A stretch of 24,075 nt of DNA from Neomoorella mulderi (GCA_011375465.1 DRZV01000098.1:1-24075); one strand, 5' to 3'. Positions 15,200 to 23,098 are shown, counted from the stretch's first letter. Notes: generated from the sequence alone by a model not told the origin. Program-made: numbers and translations.

Positions 15200-15501
15200 A
15201 TGGGTTTGGCACTGATACTCCTGCTTCTGGGTCTTTTAGCCCTAAAGGCCAAAATTACTCTTCACCGGTGGGAGCATAAAGAGATAGCCACCAGCCCTTT
15301 ATCCCAAGCCCTCACCGAACTGGCGGCGGTGGCGGGGGGCATATACGTGGCTCTGGTACTGCTGACCAGTTTCCTTAAACTGGAGGTCCCGGAAACCGTG
15401 GAATGGGGGGCATGGCGATGGATCCCCTGGCCCTGCTGGCCCTGGTGTCTGCCTTCGTCCAGCCTTTAGTGCTCTCCTTTTGGAAAACGGGCAAGATTTA
15501 G
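15200..15501 (+). pseudogene. Small two-to-three-helix membrane protein, frameshifted in a G-run
   Basis: I do not recognise a named family. From ATG 15200 the frame gives an N-terminal transmembrane helix (LALILLLLGLLAL), a short polar stretch, and a second helix (ALTELAAVAGGIYVALVLL). After VETVEWG the frame goes into a Trp/Cys-rich tail ending at 15469. In the -1 frame from about 15405 a third hydrophobic helix follows instead (MDPLALLALVSAFVQPLVLSFW) and ends KTGKI at TAG 15499-15501, just before ylmC. Restoring one G to the run of six (15405-15410) joins both halves into a 100-residue protein. It lies between the dUTPase-like gene and ylmC with normal spacing. A homopolymer miscall is a real alternative to decay. 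Confidence 0.65.
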
Positions 15502-15515
15502 CCGGGGGGATAGAG

Positions 15516-15776
15516 ATGCGCCTCTCCGAACTCATGGGTAAGGAAGTGATCAACCTCTACGATGGCAGCCGGGTGGGGACGGGTAGAGAATTGGACCTGC
15601 TCCTGGATCCCCAAGGAGGCCGCATACTGGGGTTCATCATGCCCTGCCGTTCCCGCTGGTGGGGTTGGGGCTCCGAACCTCGGGAGGTGGTGATCCCCTG
15701 GGAATCGGTACGCAAAGTGGGTACGGAATTTATAATAGTAAACCTCAATCCCACTTATACCCGGCTGGGCGATTGA
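15516..15776 (+). CDS. ylmC: YlmC/YmxH family PRC-barrel protein
   Basis: An 86-residue protein with a PRC-barrel-like beta fold: MRLSELMGKEVINLYDGSRVG, LDLLLDPQGGRILGFIMP, and a C-terminal VVIPWESVRKVGTEFIIVNL. The YlmC/YmxH family is linked to spore-formers and sits next to pepR or dpaA in most of them; its molecular role is not established. I choose ATG 15516 because GGGGGGA ends a few bases upstream and the protein then begins at the family start; an upstream ATG at 15480 overlaps the previous gene. Its last codons contain the -35 of the dapB promoter. Intact. Confidence 0.88.
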   Translation: MRLSELMGKEVINLYDGSRVGTGRELDLLLDPQGGRILGFIMPCRSRWWGWGSEPREVVIPWESVRKVGTEFIIVNLNPTYTRLGD

Positions 15777-15802
15777 CAGGGGCAATATGGTGGTGCTATT
15801 AT
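15773..15802 (+). promoter_or_regulatory. Consensus sigma-A promoter for dapB
   Basis: TTGACA at 15773-15778 (perfect -35, overlapping the ylmC stop codon) and TATTAT at 15797-15802 are separated by 18 bases. The start is expected near 15809. This is the best promoter in the window. It feeds the structured leader before dapB and possibly the dpaA-dpaB-asd-dapA genes. Confidence 0.82.
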
Positions 15803-15808
15803 GAAAGC

Positions 15809-15910
15809 AACATCCGGACGGCTTGAGAGGGGGTTATCCCGAGGGTGAACCCCGGTAAAGGGGTATTTTGGACAGGAGAAGCTGAGACAGCGTCCGGGAT
15901 TCTTTTTTAT
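15809..15910 (+). ncRNA. Structured dapB leader ending in a terminator-like stem (candidate cis-regulatory RNA)
   Basis: An outer stem pairs ATCCGGACG (15812-15820) with CGTCCGGGAT (15891-15900, one bulged G). Six T follow at 15903-15908, as in an intrinsic terminator. Inside, GGGGTT (15830-15835) can pair with AACCCC (15848-15853), or ACCCC (15849-15853) can pair with GGGGT (15860-15864); these exclude each other. GCTG/CAGC (15881-15884 / 15888-15891) and GGAC/GTCC (15870-15873 / 15892-15895) form a local hairpin competing with the outer stem. The RNA would start right at the outer stem. I find no lysine (L-box) or T-box signature. A switch controlling dapB is inferred. Confidence 0.5.
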
Positions 15911-15927
15911 AGAAGGAGCCAAAAGGG

Positions 15928-16731
15928 GTGGTGGCTACGATAAGGGTCCTTATAACCGGAGCAGCAGGGCGTATGGGACGGGAGATGACCAAAGGGCTCT
16001 TGAAGGCTAAAGATATAGAGGTAGTGGGGGCTGTGGACAAGGTGGAGGTGGGGCAAGATATAGGCGTACTAAACCATCTGCCCCCGGTGGGGATCACCAT
16101 AGAGGGGGATCTGGAAAAAGCCCTGCAACAGACCCGGCCCCAGGTTATGGTGGACTTCACCGTGCCTGGCGCAGCCATGGAAAACGCCAAACTAGCCCTG
16201 GCCAGAGGGGTGCGCCCGGTGATAGGCACCACCGGTTTCACCCTGAAGGATATAGATGAACTGCATCATATCTGTGAATCCCGGCAGATAGGCTGTGTGG
16301 TAGCCCCTAATTTTTCCCTGGGGGCAGTGCTGATGATGCATTTTTCCCGCTTGGCCGCCCGCTACTTCCCCCACGTGGAGATAATAGAAATGCATCATCC
16401 CCAGAAATTAGATGCTCCTTCGGGCACGGCCCTGAAGACCGCTGAACTGGTAGCTGCCAGCCGCACCCAGGAGCCGGATAAGCCCTTATCCCAGGAGACC
16501 CTGGCAGGGGTCAGGGGCGGGGTTTATCAAGGCATACCCATCCATAGTGTGCGCCTTCCCGGAGCTGTGGCCCATCAAGAGGTTATCTTTGGCGCGCCGG
16601 GCCAGATTTTAACCCTCCGTCACGATACCCTCGGCCGGGAGGCCTTTCTCCCAGGCCTTCTGCTGGCCATAAGGGAGGTCGTGGAGCTCAAGGGGTTGGT
16701 CTACGGATTAGAAAATTTGTTAAAATTTTGA
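15928..16731 (+). CDS. dapB: 4-hydroxy-tetrahydrodipicolinate reductase
   Basis: DapB reduces the DapA product to tetrahydrodipicolinate with NAD(P)H, on the way to diaminopimelate and lysine. The 267-residue protein has the nucleotide-binding GAAGRMG near the start, GTTGF, and the catalytic motif EMHHPQKLDAPSGTA with His156 and Lys160. SVRLPGAVAHQEVIFG and HDTLGREAFLPG follow. It starts at GTG 15928 (AGAAGGAG at 15911-15918, 9 bases away); GTG 15931 is also possible. It has its own consensus promoter and a long folded leader. Intact, and followed after 73 bases by the damaged dpaA, with which its substrate pool is shared. Confidence 0.96.
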   Translation: MVATIRVLITGAAGRMGREMTKGLLKAKDIEVVGAVDKVEVGQDIGVLNHLPPVGITIEGDLEKALQQTRPQVMVDFTVPGAAMENAKLALARGVRPVIGTTGFTLKDIDELHHICESRQIGCVVAPNFSLGAVLMMHFSRLAARYFPHVEIIEMHHPQKLDAPSGTALKTAELVAASRTQEPDKPLSQETLAGVRGGVYQGIPIHSVRLPGAVAHQEVIFGAPGQILTLRHDTLGREAFLPGLLLAIREVVELKGLVYGLENLLKF

Positions 16732-16804
16732 TTAGCCTTTGCATCTTCCCGGCCCACCCTACATATATTGCAGGTAGAAATCATCAAGCGGAGGTCGTTC
16801 CGGG

Positions 16805-17707
16805 ATGGGCGGGAAGAGCTTAGGGGGAGTGAAAATTGCGGTTCTTGGTGGAGATGAGAGGGAAAAGGTGTTGGTCCGTCATTTGACTTCCCAAGGGGCT
16901 TTAGTAAAGGTGGCGGGGCTGGGGGACCTCCTCATACCTGGCGTGATCTTGTGCGGCAACTCCCTGGAAAAGGCGCTGGAAGAAGCGGAAGCGGTGATAT
17001 TGCCCGTGCCCGGGGTTGACAATGAGGGCAGGGTCTATGCTCCCCAGGTCTCCGGATCCCTCTATTTCACCTGGGAGATGGCCCTTAAGGTGCCTCCCGG
17101 GCTCCCGTGTTGGTGGGGGTGGCCAAGGACTATCTAAAAAATCTGGCAGCCAAGAGGGGGTGGCAGTTGGTAGAGACCCTGGATATGGACGAAATGGCCA
17201 TTTTGAATTCTATCCCCACGGCCGAAGGAGCCATAATGATGGCCATGCAGGAGCTGCCCATAACCATCCATGGGTCCACTGCCGTGGTTGTGGGATTGGG
17301 CAGGACGGGGTTCACCCTGGCCCGTGCCCTTTTGGCTTTAGGGGCCCGGGTAATAGCTATAGATTCGGAATCCGGGCGTGAGGGCCAGGGCTTACGTGGA
17401 GGGATGGGAGTCCTATCCCTTTGAGCGTCTGCCGGAAGAGATAGGCAGGGCAGACCTGATTTTCAACACAGTTCCTGCCCTGGTGCTGACCTCTGAACTG
17501 CTGAGCTTCACCCATCCCCAGGTGTTGATAATAGATCTGGCCTCCCATCCAGGAGGTACGGATTTCCAGGCTGCCCAGCGCTTAAACCGACGGGCCATTC
17601 TGCCCCCGGGCCTTCCGGGTAAAGTGGCCCCCAAGACTGCAGGGGAAATCCTGGCCCGCATCTATCCTCCCCTTATAGCCAGGCTCCTGGAACGCCTCCC
17701 CAACTAG
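16805..17707 (+). pseudogene. dpaA: Dipicolinate synthase subunit A, split by two frameshifts
   Basis: DpaA with DpaB oxidises the DapA product to dipicolinate, the spore-core solute. The start is ATG 16805 (GGAGGT at 16790-16795). The first frame reads KIAVLGGDEREKVLVRHL to EMALKVPPG. It must shift at GGG 17099-17101 (one G missing) to continue VLVGVAKDYLKNLAAKRGW, then the Rossmann motif VVVGLGRTGFTLARALLALG. A second shift near 17377 (+1, or -2) returns to the first frame: RARAYVEGWESYPFERLPEE to TAG 17705-17707. Summed, it is 300 residues, the family size. As it stands translation would stop at 17137. Upstream, CATATATTG (16763-16771) resembles a sigma-K -10, without a clear -35. Two shifts make a single sequence error unlikely, but do not exclude errors. 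Confidence 0.88.
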
Positions 17708-17723
17708 CGGAGGTGGAAACGTC

Positions 17724-18350
17724 ATGAAGCTGAAGGGCAAGAGGGTGGGTTTTGCCCCCACCGGCTCCCATTGTACCCTGACCAAGGTTTTACCCCAGAT
17801 GGCCAGGTTGGTGGAGGAAGGGGCCCAGATAATACCCATCATCTCCCCGGCGGTGAGGGATAGGGATACACGTTTTGGTACCGCCTCTTACTGGAGGGCG
17901 GAGATAGAAAAGATAACAGGCAGGAAGCCTCTGGATACCATAGTGGCGGTGGAACCCATCGGACCGGAGAAACTGCTGGACATCTTGGTAGTGGCTCCGT
18001 GTACGGGCAATACCCTGGCCAAGATCGCCAACGGCATCACCGATACGCCTGTGGTGATGGCTGTAAAGGCCCGGCTGCGCAATCAAAGGCCGGTATTGCT
18101 GGCCATAGCCACCAACGACGGCTTGGGTGCCAATGCGGTGAATATAGGCAGGCTGCTCAATACCAAGAACATCTACATGGTACCCTTTGGGCAAGACGAT
18201 CCTGTGAATAAACCCAACTCCCTGGTGGCCTCAATGGATCTCCTTTTACCCGCTATTTTAGAAGCTTTGGAGGGGCGACAGATTCAGCCTGTCATCTTAA
18301 GCCCCTTGGCGCAGAAGAGAACCGATAGGAGGGAAGCGGTTTTTGCATGA
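17724..18350 (+). CDS. dpaB: Dipicolinate synthase subunit B
   Basis: DpaB is the flavoprotein-fold subunit of dipicolinate synthase, active in the mother cell of spore-formers. The 208-residue protein has GKRVGFAPTGSHCTLTKVLP at the N-terminus, TRFGTASYWRAEIEKITG, the flavin-binding-like VVAPCTGNTLAKIANGITDTPV, and VLLAIATNDGLGANAVNIGRL. ATG 17724 follows GCGGAGGTGG, 16 bases after dpaA. Its stop overlaps the asd start (ATGA). The frame is fully open, unlike its partner dpaA. Either DpaA is still made, or loss is too recent to show here, or it is kept by coupling to asd. Confidence 0.94.
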   Translation: MKLKGKRVGFAPTGSHCTLTKVLPQMARLVEEGAQIIPIISPAVRDRDTRFGTASYWRAEIEKITGRKPLDTIVAVEPIGPEKLLDILVVAPCTGNTLAKIANGITDTPVVMAVKARLRNQRPVLLAIATNDGLGANAVNIGRLLNTKNIYMVPFGQDDPVNKPNSLVASMDLLLPAILEALEGRQIQPVILSPLAQKRTDRREAVFA

Positions 18351-19357
18351 AAAAGAAGATAAACGTGGCGGTGGTGGGCACTGGTGCTGTGGGGCAGGCC
18401 CTGCTCCAGGTGTTGGCCGAGAGGGATTTTCCAGTAGCCGGGTTGAAGGTCTTGGCCACTAAGCGCTCAGCGGGCAAGAAGGTGGAATTCAAGGGCGAAG
18501 AATATACCATAGAAGAAACCGCCCCGGACTCCTTTTCAGGGGTCCATCTGGCCCTATTTGCCGGAGGGGAAGCCAGCAGGCTCTTCGCCCCCGCCGCGGT
18601 TAAGGAAGGTGCGGTGGTCATAGATAACAGCAGCAGCTTCCGGTTGGATCCCCAGGTGCCTCTGGTGGTTCCCGAGGTCAATCCGGAAGACGTAAAATGG
18701 CATAAGGGCATAATAGCCAATCCCAACTGCTCCACCATCCAGCTGGTGGTGGCTTTAAAACCCCTTTACGATGCTGCAGGGATAGAGAGGGTTATCATAT
18801 CCACCTATCAAGCGGTATCAGGGGCGGGCCAGGAGGCGGTGGAGGAATTGAAACTCCAGAGCCGAGAAGTCCTGGAAGGCCGTCCTGTCACCGCCGCTGT
18901 TTTTCCTTGGCCCATCGCCTTCAACTGCCTTCCCCATATAGACGTCTTCCAGCCAAACGGCTATACCAGGGAAGAGATGAAAATGGTTCATGAGACCCGA
19001 AAAATAATGAAGGATGAAAATCTAAAGATCTCCGCCACCGCCGTGAGGGTGCCTGTTTTTGTGGGCCATTGCGAAGCTGTACACGTGGAAACCCGAGAAG
19101 AGCTGTCGGTGGAGGAAGTCAGGGAGATCTTTCGCCGGGCCCCGGGGGTGGTCTTGATGGATGATCCGGAGAAAAAACTCTATCCCCTGCCCATTCAGGT
19201 GGCGGGCAAAGACGAAGTCTATATAGGCCGTCTGCGGAAGGATCTGGCCGTAGACCGGGGGCTTAGCATGTGGGTGGTGGCCGACAACCTCCGTAAGGGG
19301 GCAGCCACCAACGCTGTACAGATCGCCGAGCTGCTCTTAAAGGAAAGTCTATTATAA
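18347..19357 (+). CDS. asd: Aspartate-semialdehyde dehydrogenase
   Basis: Asd reduces aspartyl phosphate to aspartate semialdehyde, the branch point to lysine, dipicolinate, threonine and methionine. The 336-residue protein has the NADP-binding VAVVGTGAVGQALLQVL, SSSFRLDPQVPLVVPEVNPE, catalytic Cys128 in NPNCSTIQLVVALKPL, and the conserved VPVFVGHCEAVHVE. It starts at ATG 18347, overlapping the dpaB stop; AGGAGGG is 13 bases upstream, so translational coupling is likely. dapA follows after 13 bases. In Bacillus an aspartokinase gene (dapG) often lies between asd and dapA; it is absent here. Intact. Confidence 0.96.
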   Translation: MKKKINVAVVGTGAVGQALLQVLAERDFPVAGLKVLATKRSAGKKVEFKGEEYTIEETAPDSFSGVHLALFAGGEASRLFAPAAVKEGAVVIDNSSSFRLDPQVPLVVPEVNPEDVKWHKGIIANPNCSTIQLVVALKPLYDAAGIERVIISTYQAVSGAGQEAVEELKLQSREVLEGRPVTAAVFPWPIAFNCLPHIDVFQPNGYTREEMKMVHETRKIMKDENLKISATAVRVPVFVGHCEAVHVETREELSVEEVREIFRRAPGVVLMDDPEKKLYPLPIQVAGKDEVYIGRLRKDLAVDRGLSMWVVADNLRKGAATNAVQIAELLLKESLL

Positions 19358-19370
19358 GAGGGGTGAAAAG

Positions 19371-20252
19371 ATGAACTGGGGAAGGATATTGACCGCCATG
19401 GTCACCCCCTTCACCCGGGAAGGCCAGCTGGACGTGGAGGGGGCTCAAAAACTGGCCGCCCATCTGGTGGAGCACGGCAGCGACGGCCTGGTGGTTTCGG
19501 GTACCACCGGAGAGTCTCCAGTCCTCACCAAAGAAGAAAAGCTCACCCTATTCCGGGCGGTAAAGGAAGCGGTGGGGGGGAAAGCCCTGGTAATAGCAGG
19601 CACAGGCAGCTATGACACCGCCGCCAGCGTGGAGCTCTCCAAAGAGGCGGAGAAAATAGGGGTGGACGGCCTCATGCTGGTGGTGCCCTATTACAACCGG
19701 CCTTCCCAGGAAGGCCTCTATCAGCACTTTAAAACAGTGGCCACTTCCGTGTCCCTGCCTGTTATCCTCTACAATATCCCTTCCCGCACCGGCTGCAATA
19801 TGGAGCCTGATACTGTTTTAAGGCTTTTGGAGATAAAAAATATAGTGGCCCTTAAGGAGGCCAGCGGCGATATAAGCCAGGCAACGTCCATCCTTTCCCG
19901 GGCCCCCAAGGGTTTTCTGCTCTACAGCGGGGACGACGTTATGACTCTGCCCCTTTTGGCTGTAGGGGCACATGGGGTTATCAGCGTGGCCTCCCACCTG
20001 GTGGGAGAAAAGATGCAGGAGATGATCCAGTCCTTCCTGCAAGGGCAGGTGGAGAGGGCAGTTTCTCTTCACCAGGAGCTTTTCCCCCTGTTTAAAGCCC
20101 TGTTCATCACCACCAATCCCGTACCTGTAAAGGCGGCTTTAGACATGTTGGGGCTTCCTGCAGGACCGCCACGCCTTCCCCTGGTGGAGGCTTCTCCAGG
20201 AGAAAAGGAAAAGATCGCTGGCGCCTTGAAGGCCGCTGGGCTTTTACCCTAG
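19371..20252 (+). CDS. dapA: 4-hydroxy-tetrahydrodipicolinate synthase
   Basis: DapA condenses pyruvate and aspartate semialdehyde. The 293-residue TIM-barrel protein has TAMVTPF near the start, GTTGESPVLTKEEK, LVVPYYNRPSQEGLYQHF, Tyr134 in LYNIPSRTG, and the Schiff-base Lys162 in VALKEASGD. GDDVMTLPLLAVGAHGVISV follows. ATG 19371 is preceded by AGAGGGG. Its product is used both by DapB (lysine, cell wall) and by DpaAB (dipicolinate), which are all in this window. No terminator is evident after it; rnj has its own promoter 10 bases beyond the stop. Confidence 0.97.
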   Translation: MNWGRILTAMVTPFTREGQLDVEGAQKLAAHLVEHGSDGLVVSGTTGESPVLTKEEKLTLFRAVKEAVGGKALVIAGTGSYDTAASVELSKEAEKIGVDGLMLVVPYYNRPSQEGLYQHFKTVATSVSLPVILYNIPSRTGCNMEPDTVLRLLEIKNIVALKEASGDISQATSILSRAPKGFLLYSGDDVMTLPLLAVGAHGVISVASHLVGEKMQEMIQSFLQGQVERAVSLHQELFPLFKALFITTNPVPVKAALDMLGLPAGPPRLPLVEASPGEKEKIAGALKAAGLLP

Positions 20253-20262
20253 ATAAGGAATG

Positions 20263-20292
20263 TTGATCCCCTGGAGGGGCATAGGGTATAAT
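20263..20292 (+). promoter_or_regulatory. Sigma-A-type promoter for rnj
   Basis: TTGATC at 20263-20268 and a perfect TATAAT at 20287-20292, 18 bases apart. The start would be near 20299, giving a 90-base leader before RNase J. Confidence 0.65.
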
Positions 20293-20317
20293 GGTTACAG
20301 CGGTTGGAGCGGAAAAG

Positions 20318-20336
20318 CCGGGCTTTTAAAGCCCGG
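20318..20336 (+). other. GC-rich hairpin in the rnj leader
   Basis: CCGGGCT (20318-20324) pairs with AGCCCGG (20330-20336) over a short AT loop; the whole is a 19-base near-palindrome. TATTTGATTGTT follows, not a full U-run. It could be a weak attenuator, an mRNA-stabilising 5' hairpin, or a protein-binding palindrome. RNase J genes are often autoregulated at the mRNA level, but nothing here proves that. Confidence 0.45.
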
Positions 20337-20388
20337 TATTTGATTGTTATGGAGGGAGGGGGGAGGAAAAAACCATGGAGGTGAATGT

Positions 20389-22053
20389 ATGGCAGAAACA
20401 GAGGAAAAGGTCTCCCTCATCCCCTTGGGGGGATTGGGTGAGATCGGTAAAAACATGATGGCGGTAAAGTACCAGAACAATATATTGATCATCGACTGCG
20501 GTTTGACCTTCCCGGAAGAGGAAATGTTAGGGGTGGATATAGTAATACCCGACTACACCTATGTTCTGGAAAACCGTCAGATGGTCCGGGGGGTAATAGC
20601 CACCCATGGCCATGAAGACCATATTGGGGCTCTCCCCTATCTTTTAAAGGACATCAATGTGCCGGTGTACGGCGGCCGGTTAACCTTGGCCCTGCTCCAG
20701 GCCAAATTAAAGGAACAGGGCATAAATGGGGCCAAACTCCATCAGGTCAAACCCCGGGATGTTCTAAAAATAGGCCCTTTTAGAGTGGAGTTCATCCATG
20801 TGAACCATTCCATCGCCGATACCATGGCGGTGGCCATCCACACCCCTGTAGGCACCCTGGTACACGCCAGCGATTTCAAGATAGACCACACACCGGTGGA
20901 CGGGGAGGTCTTCGACTTCTATAAATTCGCCCAGTTGGGGGAAAAGGGTGTACTGGTGCTCATGTCTGACAGCACCAATGTGGAGCGGCCCGGCTATACC
21001 CCCTCGGAGAGGGTGGTGGGGGAGACCCTGGATAAAGTGTTCCGGCAGGCCAAAGGCCGCGTCATAGTGGCCAGCTTTGCCACCAATGTGCACAGGATCC
21101 AGCAGATCATAGCTACCGGTCTCAAGTACAATCGCAAGATAGCCATAGTGGGACGAAGCATGCTCAATGTGGTGAACATCGCCATGGAATTGGGCTACCT
21201 AGATGTACCCAAAGACGCCCTGGTGGAACCCGGGATGGTGGCCTCCTTCCCTAAAGAAAGGGTGCTCATCCTGGCCACCGGCAGCCAGGGGGAACCCATG
21301 TCAGCCTTGACCCGGATGGCCCGCAGCGATCACCGTCAGCTGGAGATCCAGCCTGGAGATACGGTGGTCATCTCCGCCCTCCCCATACCAGGAAATGAAA
21401 AACTGGTGGCCAAAACCATAGATCAGCTGTTCAAGCAAGGTGCCGACGTCTATCATGAGGCCATGGAAGGGGTCCACGTTTCCGGCCACGCCAGCCAGGA
21501 GGAGCTCAAATTAATGATAAATCTGGTAAAACCCAAATTTTTCGTCCCCATTCACGGAGAATATCGAATGCTGATAAAACATGCCCGCCTGGCAGAGGAA
21601 TTGGGCATCCCGGCGGAGAATATATTTGTGGCGGAAAACGGCCAAATTCTGGAGTTCACCCCCGAAAAGGGCACCATAACCGGCAGGGTAACCTCGGGAG
21701 CCCTCCTGGTGGACGGCCTGGGTGTGGGGGACGTGGGCAACATCGTGCTCCGGGACAGGAAGCAGCTGGCCCAGGAGGGGCTTTTAATAGTGGTGGTGAC
21801 CTTGAGCAAGGAGACGGGCAATATCATGGCCGGACCCGACATCATATCCCGGGGTTTCGTGTATGTAAGGGAATCGGAAGAACTGCTGGAAGAGGCCAAA
21901 GAAAAAGTGAACCAGGTGCTGGATTGGTGCCTGGAGCGCAAGATAACCGACTGGGCCACCATAAAGGGGAGCATTCGGGAAGTGTTGAGCAAATTCCTAT
22001 ACGGAAAGACCCGCCGCCGGCCCATGATCCTTCCCGTTATAATGGAGGTTTGA
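20389..22053 (+). CDS. rnj: Ribonuclease J
   Basis: RNase J is a metallo-beta-lactamase/beta-CASP ribonuclease with endonuclease and 5'-3' exonuclease activity, central to mRNA decay in Bacillota. The 554-residue protein has the metal motif THGHEDHIGALPY (His73, His75, Asp77, His78), HVNHSIADTMAVAI, LVHASDFKIDHTPVDG, MSDSTNVERPG, the beta-CASP region, VHVSGHASQEELKLMI, PIHGEYRML, and the C-terminal RNase J domain. I choose ATG 20389 because GGAGGTG ends 5 bases upstream and the protein begins MAETEEKVSLIPLGGLGEIG as in the family; an upstream ATG at 20344 adds an unrelated 15 residues. The position after dapA is conserved in Bacillota. Confidence 0.96.
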   Translation: MAETEEKVSLIPLGGLGEIGKNMMAVKYQNNILIIDCGLTFPEEEMLGVDIVIPDYTYVLENRQMVRGVIATHGHEDHIGALPYLLKDINVPVYGGRLTLALLQAKLKEQGINGAKLHQVKPRDVLKIGPFRVEFIHVNHSIADTMAVAIHTPVGTLVHASDFKIDHTPVDGEVFDFYKFAQLGEKGVLVLMSDSTNVERPGYTPSERVVGETLDKVFRQAKGRVIVASFATNVHRIQQIIATGLKYNRKIAIVGRSMLNVVNIAMELGYLDVPKDALVEPGMVASFPKERVLILATGSQGEPMSALTRMARSDHRQLEIQPGDTVVISALPIPGNEKLVAKTIDQLFKQGADVYHEAMEGVHVSGHASQEELKLMINLVKPKFFVPIHGEYRMLIKHARLAEELGIPAENIFVAENGQILEFTPEKGTITGRVTSGALLVDGLGVGDVGNIVLRDRKQLAQEGLLIVVVTLSKETGNIMAGPDIISRGFVYVRESEELLEEAKEKVNQVLDWCLERKITDWATIKGSIREVLSKFLYGKTRRRPMILPVIMEV

Positions 22054-22056
22054 CGC

Positions 22057-22089
22057 ACCGCAGGTCGGGGCTTGCTCTTGGCCTGCGGT
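22057..22089 (+). terminator. Terminator-like hairpin between rnj and sppA
   Basis: ACCGCAGG (22057-22064) pairs with CCTGCGGT (22082-22089), extendable by two pairs. A 13-base loop separates the arms and TTAATTAATAAA follows. The tail is AT-rich without a T-run, so termination would be inefficient; sppA begins 31 bases later and may be partly co-transcribed with rnj. Confidence 0.5.
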
Positions 22090-22120
22090 TAATTAATAAA
22101 ATTGAGGAGGTTCTTAAAGT

Positions 22121-23098
22121 ATGACCCGAAAACGCTGGATTGCTCTGCTCATAGTTATAGGGCTCTTCCTCGGGGGAATAGCGGCTTCCGCCCACAAGAT
22201 GACCCCTCCCAGCTTGGGGTTTCCGGCCAAAGAGCTTAAAGAGGAAAGGATCACCGGGACCGGGAAAGATCGCATAGCCCTTTTGCGCCTGGAGGGAGTC
22301 ATAATAGAGGAAGAGGGAAAAGTTGTCCCTGCTCGAGGATTTTCCTATCAGCGTTTCCTGGAGGAACTGGAGCAGGCTCAAAGGGACGGCAGCATCAAAG
22401 CGGTCATCCTGCGGATTAATAGCCCTGGAGGCAGCGCAGTCCTTTCGGATGAGATTTACCACGCCCTAAAAAATTTCCGGACCAAGGCGGAAAAACCCCT
22501 AGTGGTCAGCATGGCGGAGGTGGCCGCTTCTGGCGGATACTACGTGTCCACCGCCGCTGATAAAATCCTGGCCAATCCCAACACCCTGACGGGCAGCATA
22601 GGGGTTATCTTCACCCTGCCCAATTATGAGAAGCTGGCCAATACCATAGGCTATAAAGAGATAGTGATAAAGAGCGGGCCCCTTAAGGATATGGGCAACC
22701 CCTTCAGGGAGATGACGCCGGAGGAGAGGGCGGCCTTCCAGTCCCTGGTGGACGACACCTTTAACCGTTTTGTGGATCTGGTGGCTCAGGAGCGCAAGAT
22801 GCCCCGGGAGGAAGTCCTCAAGATAGCCACAGGGCAGGTATATACTGGAGCCCAGGCCAAAACCCTGGGGTTGGTGGACGACCTGGGAGATTTAAACAAG
22901 GCCATTGAAACAGCCAAGGAATTGGCAGGGTTAAAGGAGGCTACGGTGATAAGTTACGTCCGACCTAAAGGTTTCTGGGCCTGGCTTATGGAAGAGAGGT
23001 CTCAACGAAAGCAGCTCTGGGAGCTGGTAAAGGCTTATCTGGGACCATCCGCCCCCACCTCTGCCCATCCCCAGCTTCTATACCTGTGGTGCCCTTAA
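22121..23098 (+). CDS. sppA: Signal peptide peptidase SppA
   Basis: SppA is a membrane-anchored S49 serine protease that degrades leftover signal peptides. The 325-residue protein has an N-terminal membrane anchor (about 6-24, WIALLIVIGLFLGGIAASA). IALLRLEGVI and INSPGGSAVLSDEIYHAL follow, then nucleophile Ser137 in EVAASGGYYVST, GSIGVIF, and the general base Lys189 in KSGPLKDMGNPFR. The Ser-Lys distance of 52 equals that of the B. subtilis enzyme. It ends LLYLWCP, as usual for the family. ATG 22121 follows GAGGAGGT. The adjacent RDD protein gene starts 22 bases later, probably as one transcript. Intact. Confidence 0.95.
   Translation: MTRKRWIALLIVIGLFLGGIAASAHKMTPPSLGFPAKELKEERITGTGKDRIALLRLEGVIIEEEGKVVPARGFSYQRFLEELEQAQRDGSIKAVILRINSPGGSAVLSDEIYHALKNFRTKAEKPLVVSMAEVAASGGYYVSTAADKILANPNTLTGSIGVIFTLPNYEKLANTIGYKEIVIKSGPLKDMGNPFREMTPEERAAFQSLVDDTFNRFVDLVAQERKMPREEVLKIATGQVYTGAQAKTLGLVDDLGDLNKAIETAKELAGLKEATVISYVRPKGFWAWLMEERSQRKQLWELVKAYLGPSAPTSAHPQLLYLWCP

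Noticed and set aside
15809..15910. dapB leader as a T-box or lysine riboswitch
   Set aside because: AGGGTGAACCCCGG resembles part of the T-box sequence but does not match it, and the leader is too short for Stem I; L-box core motifs are also not seen.
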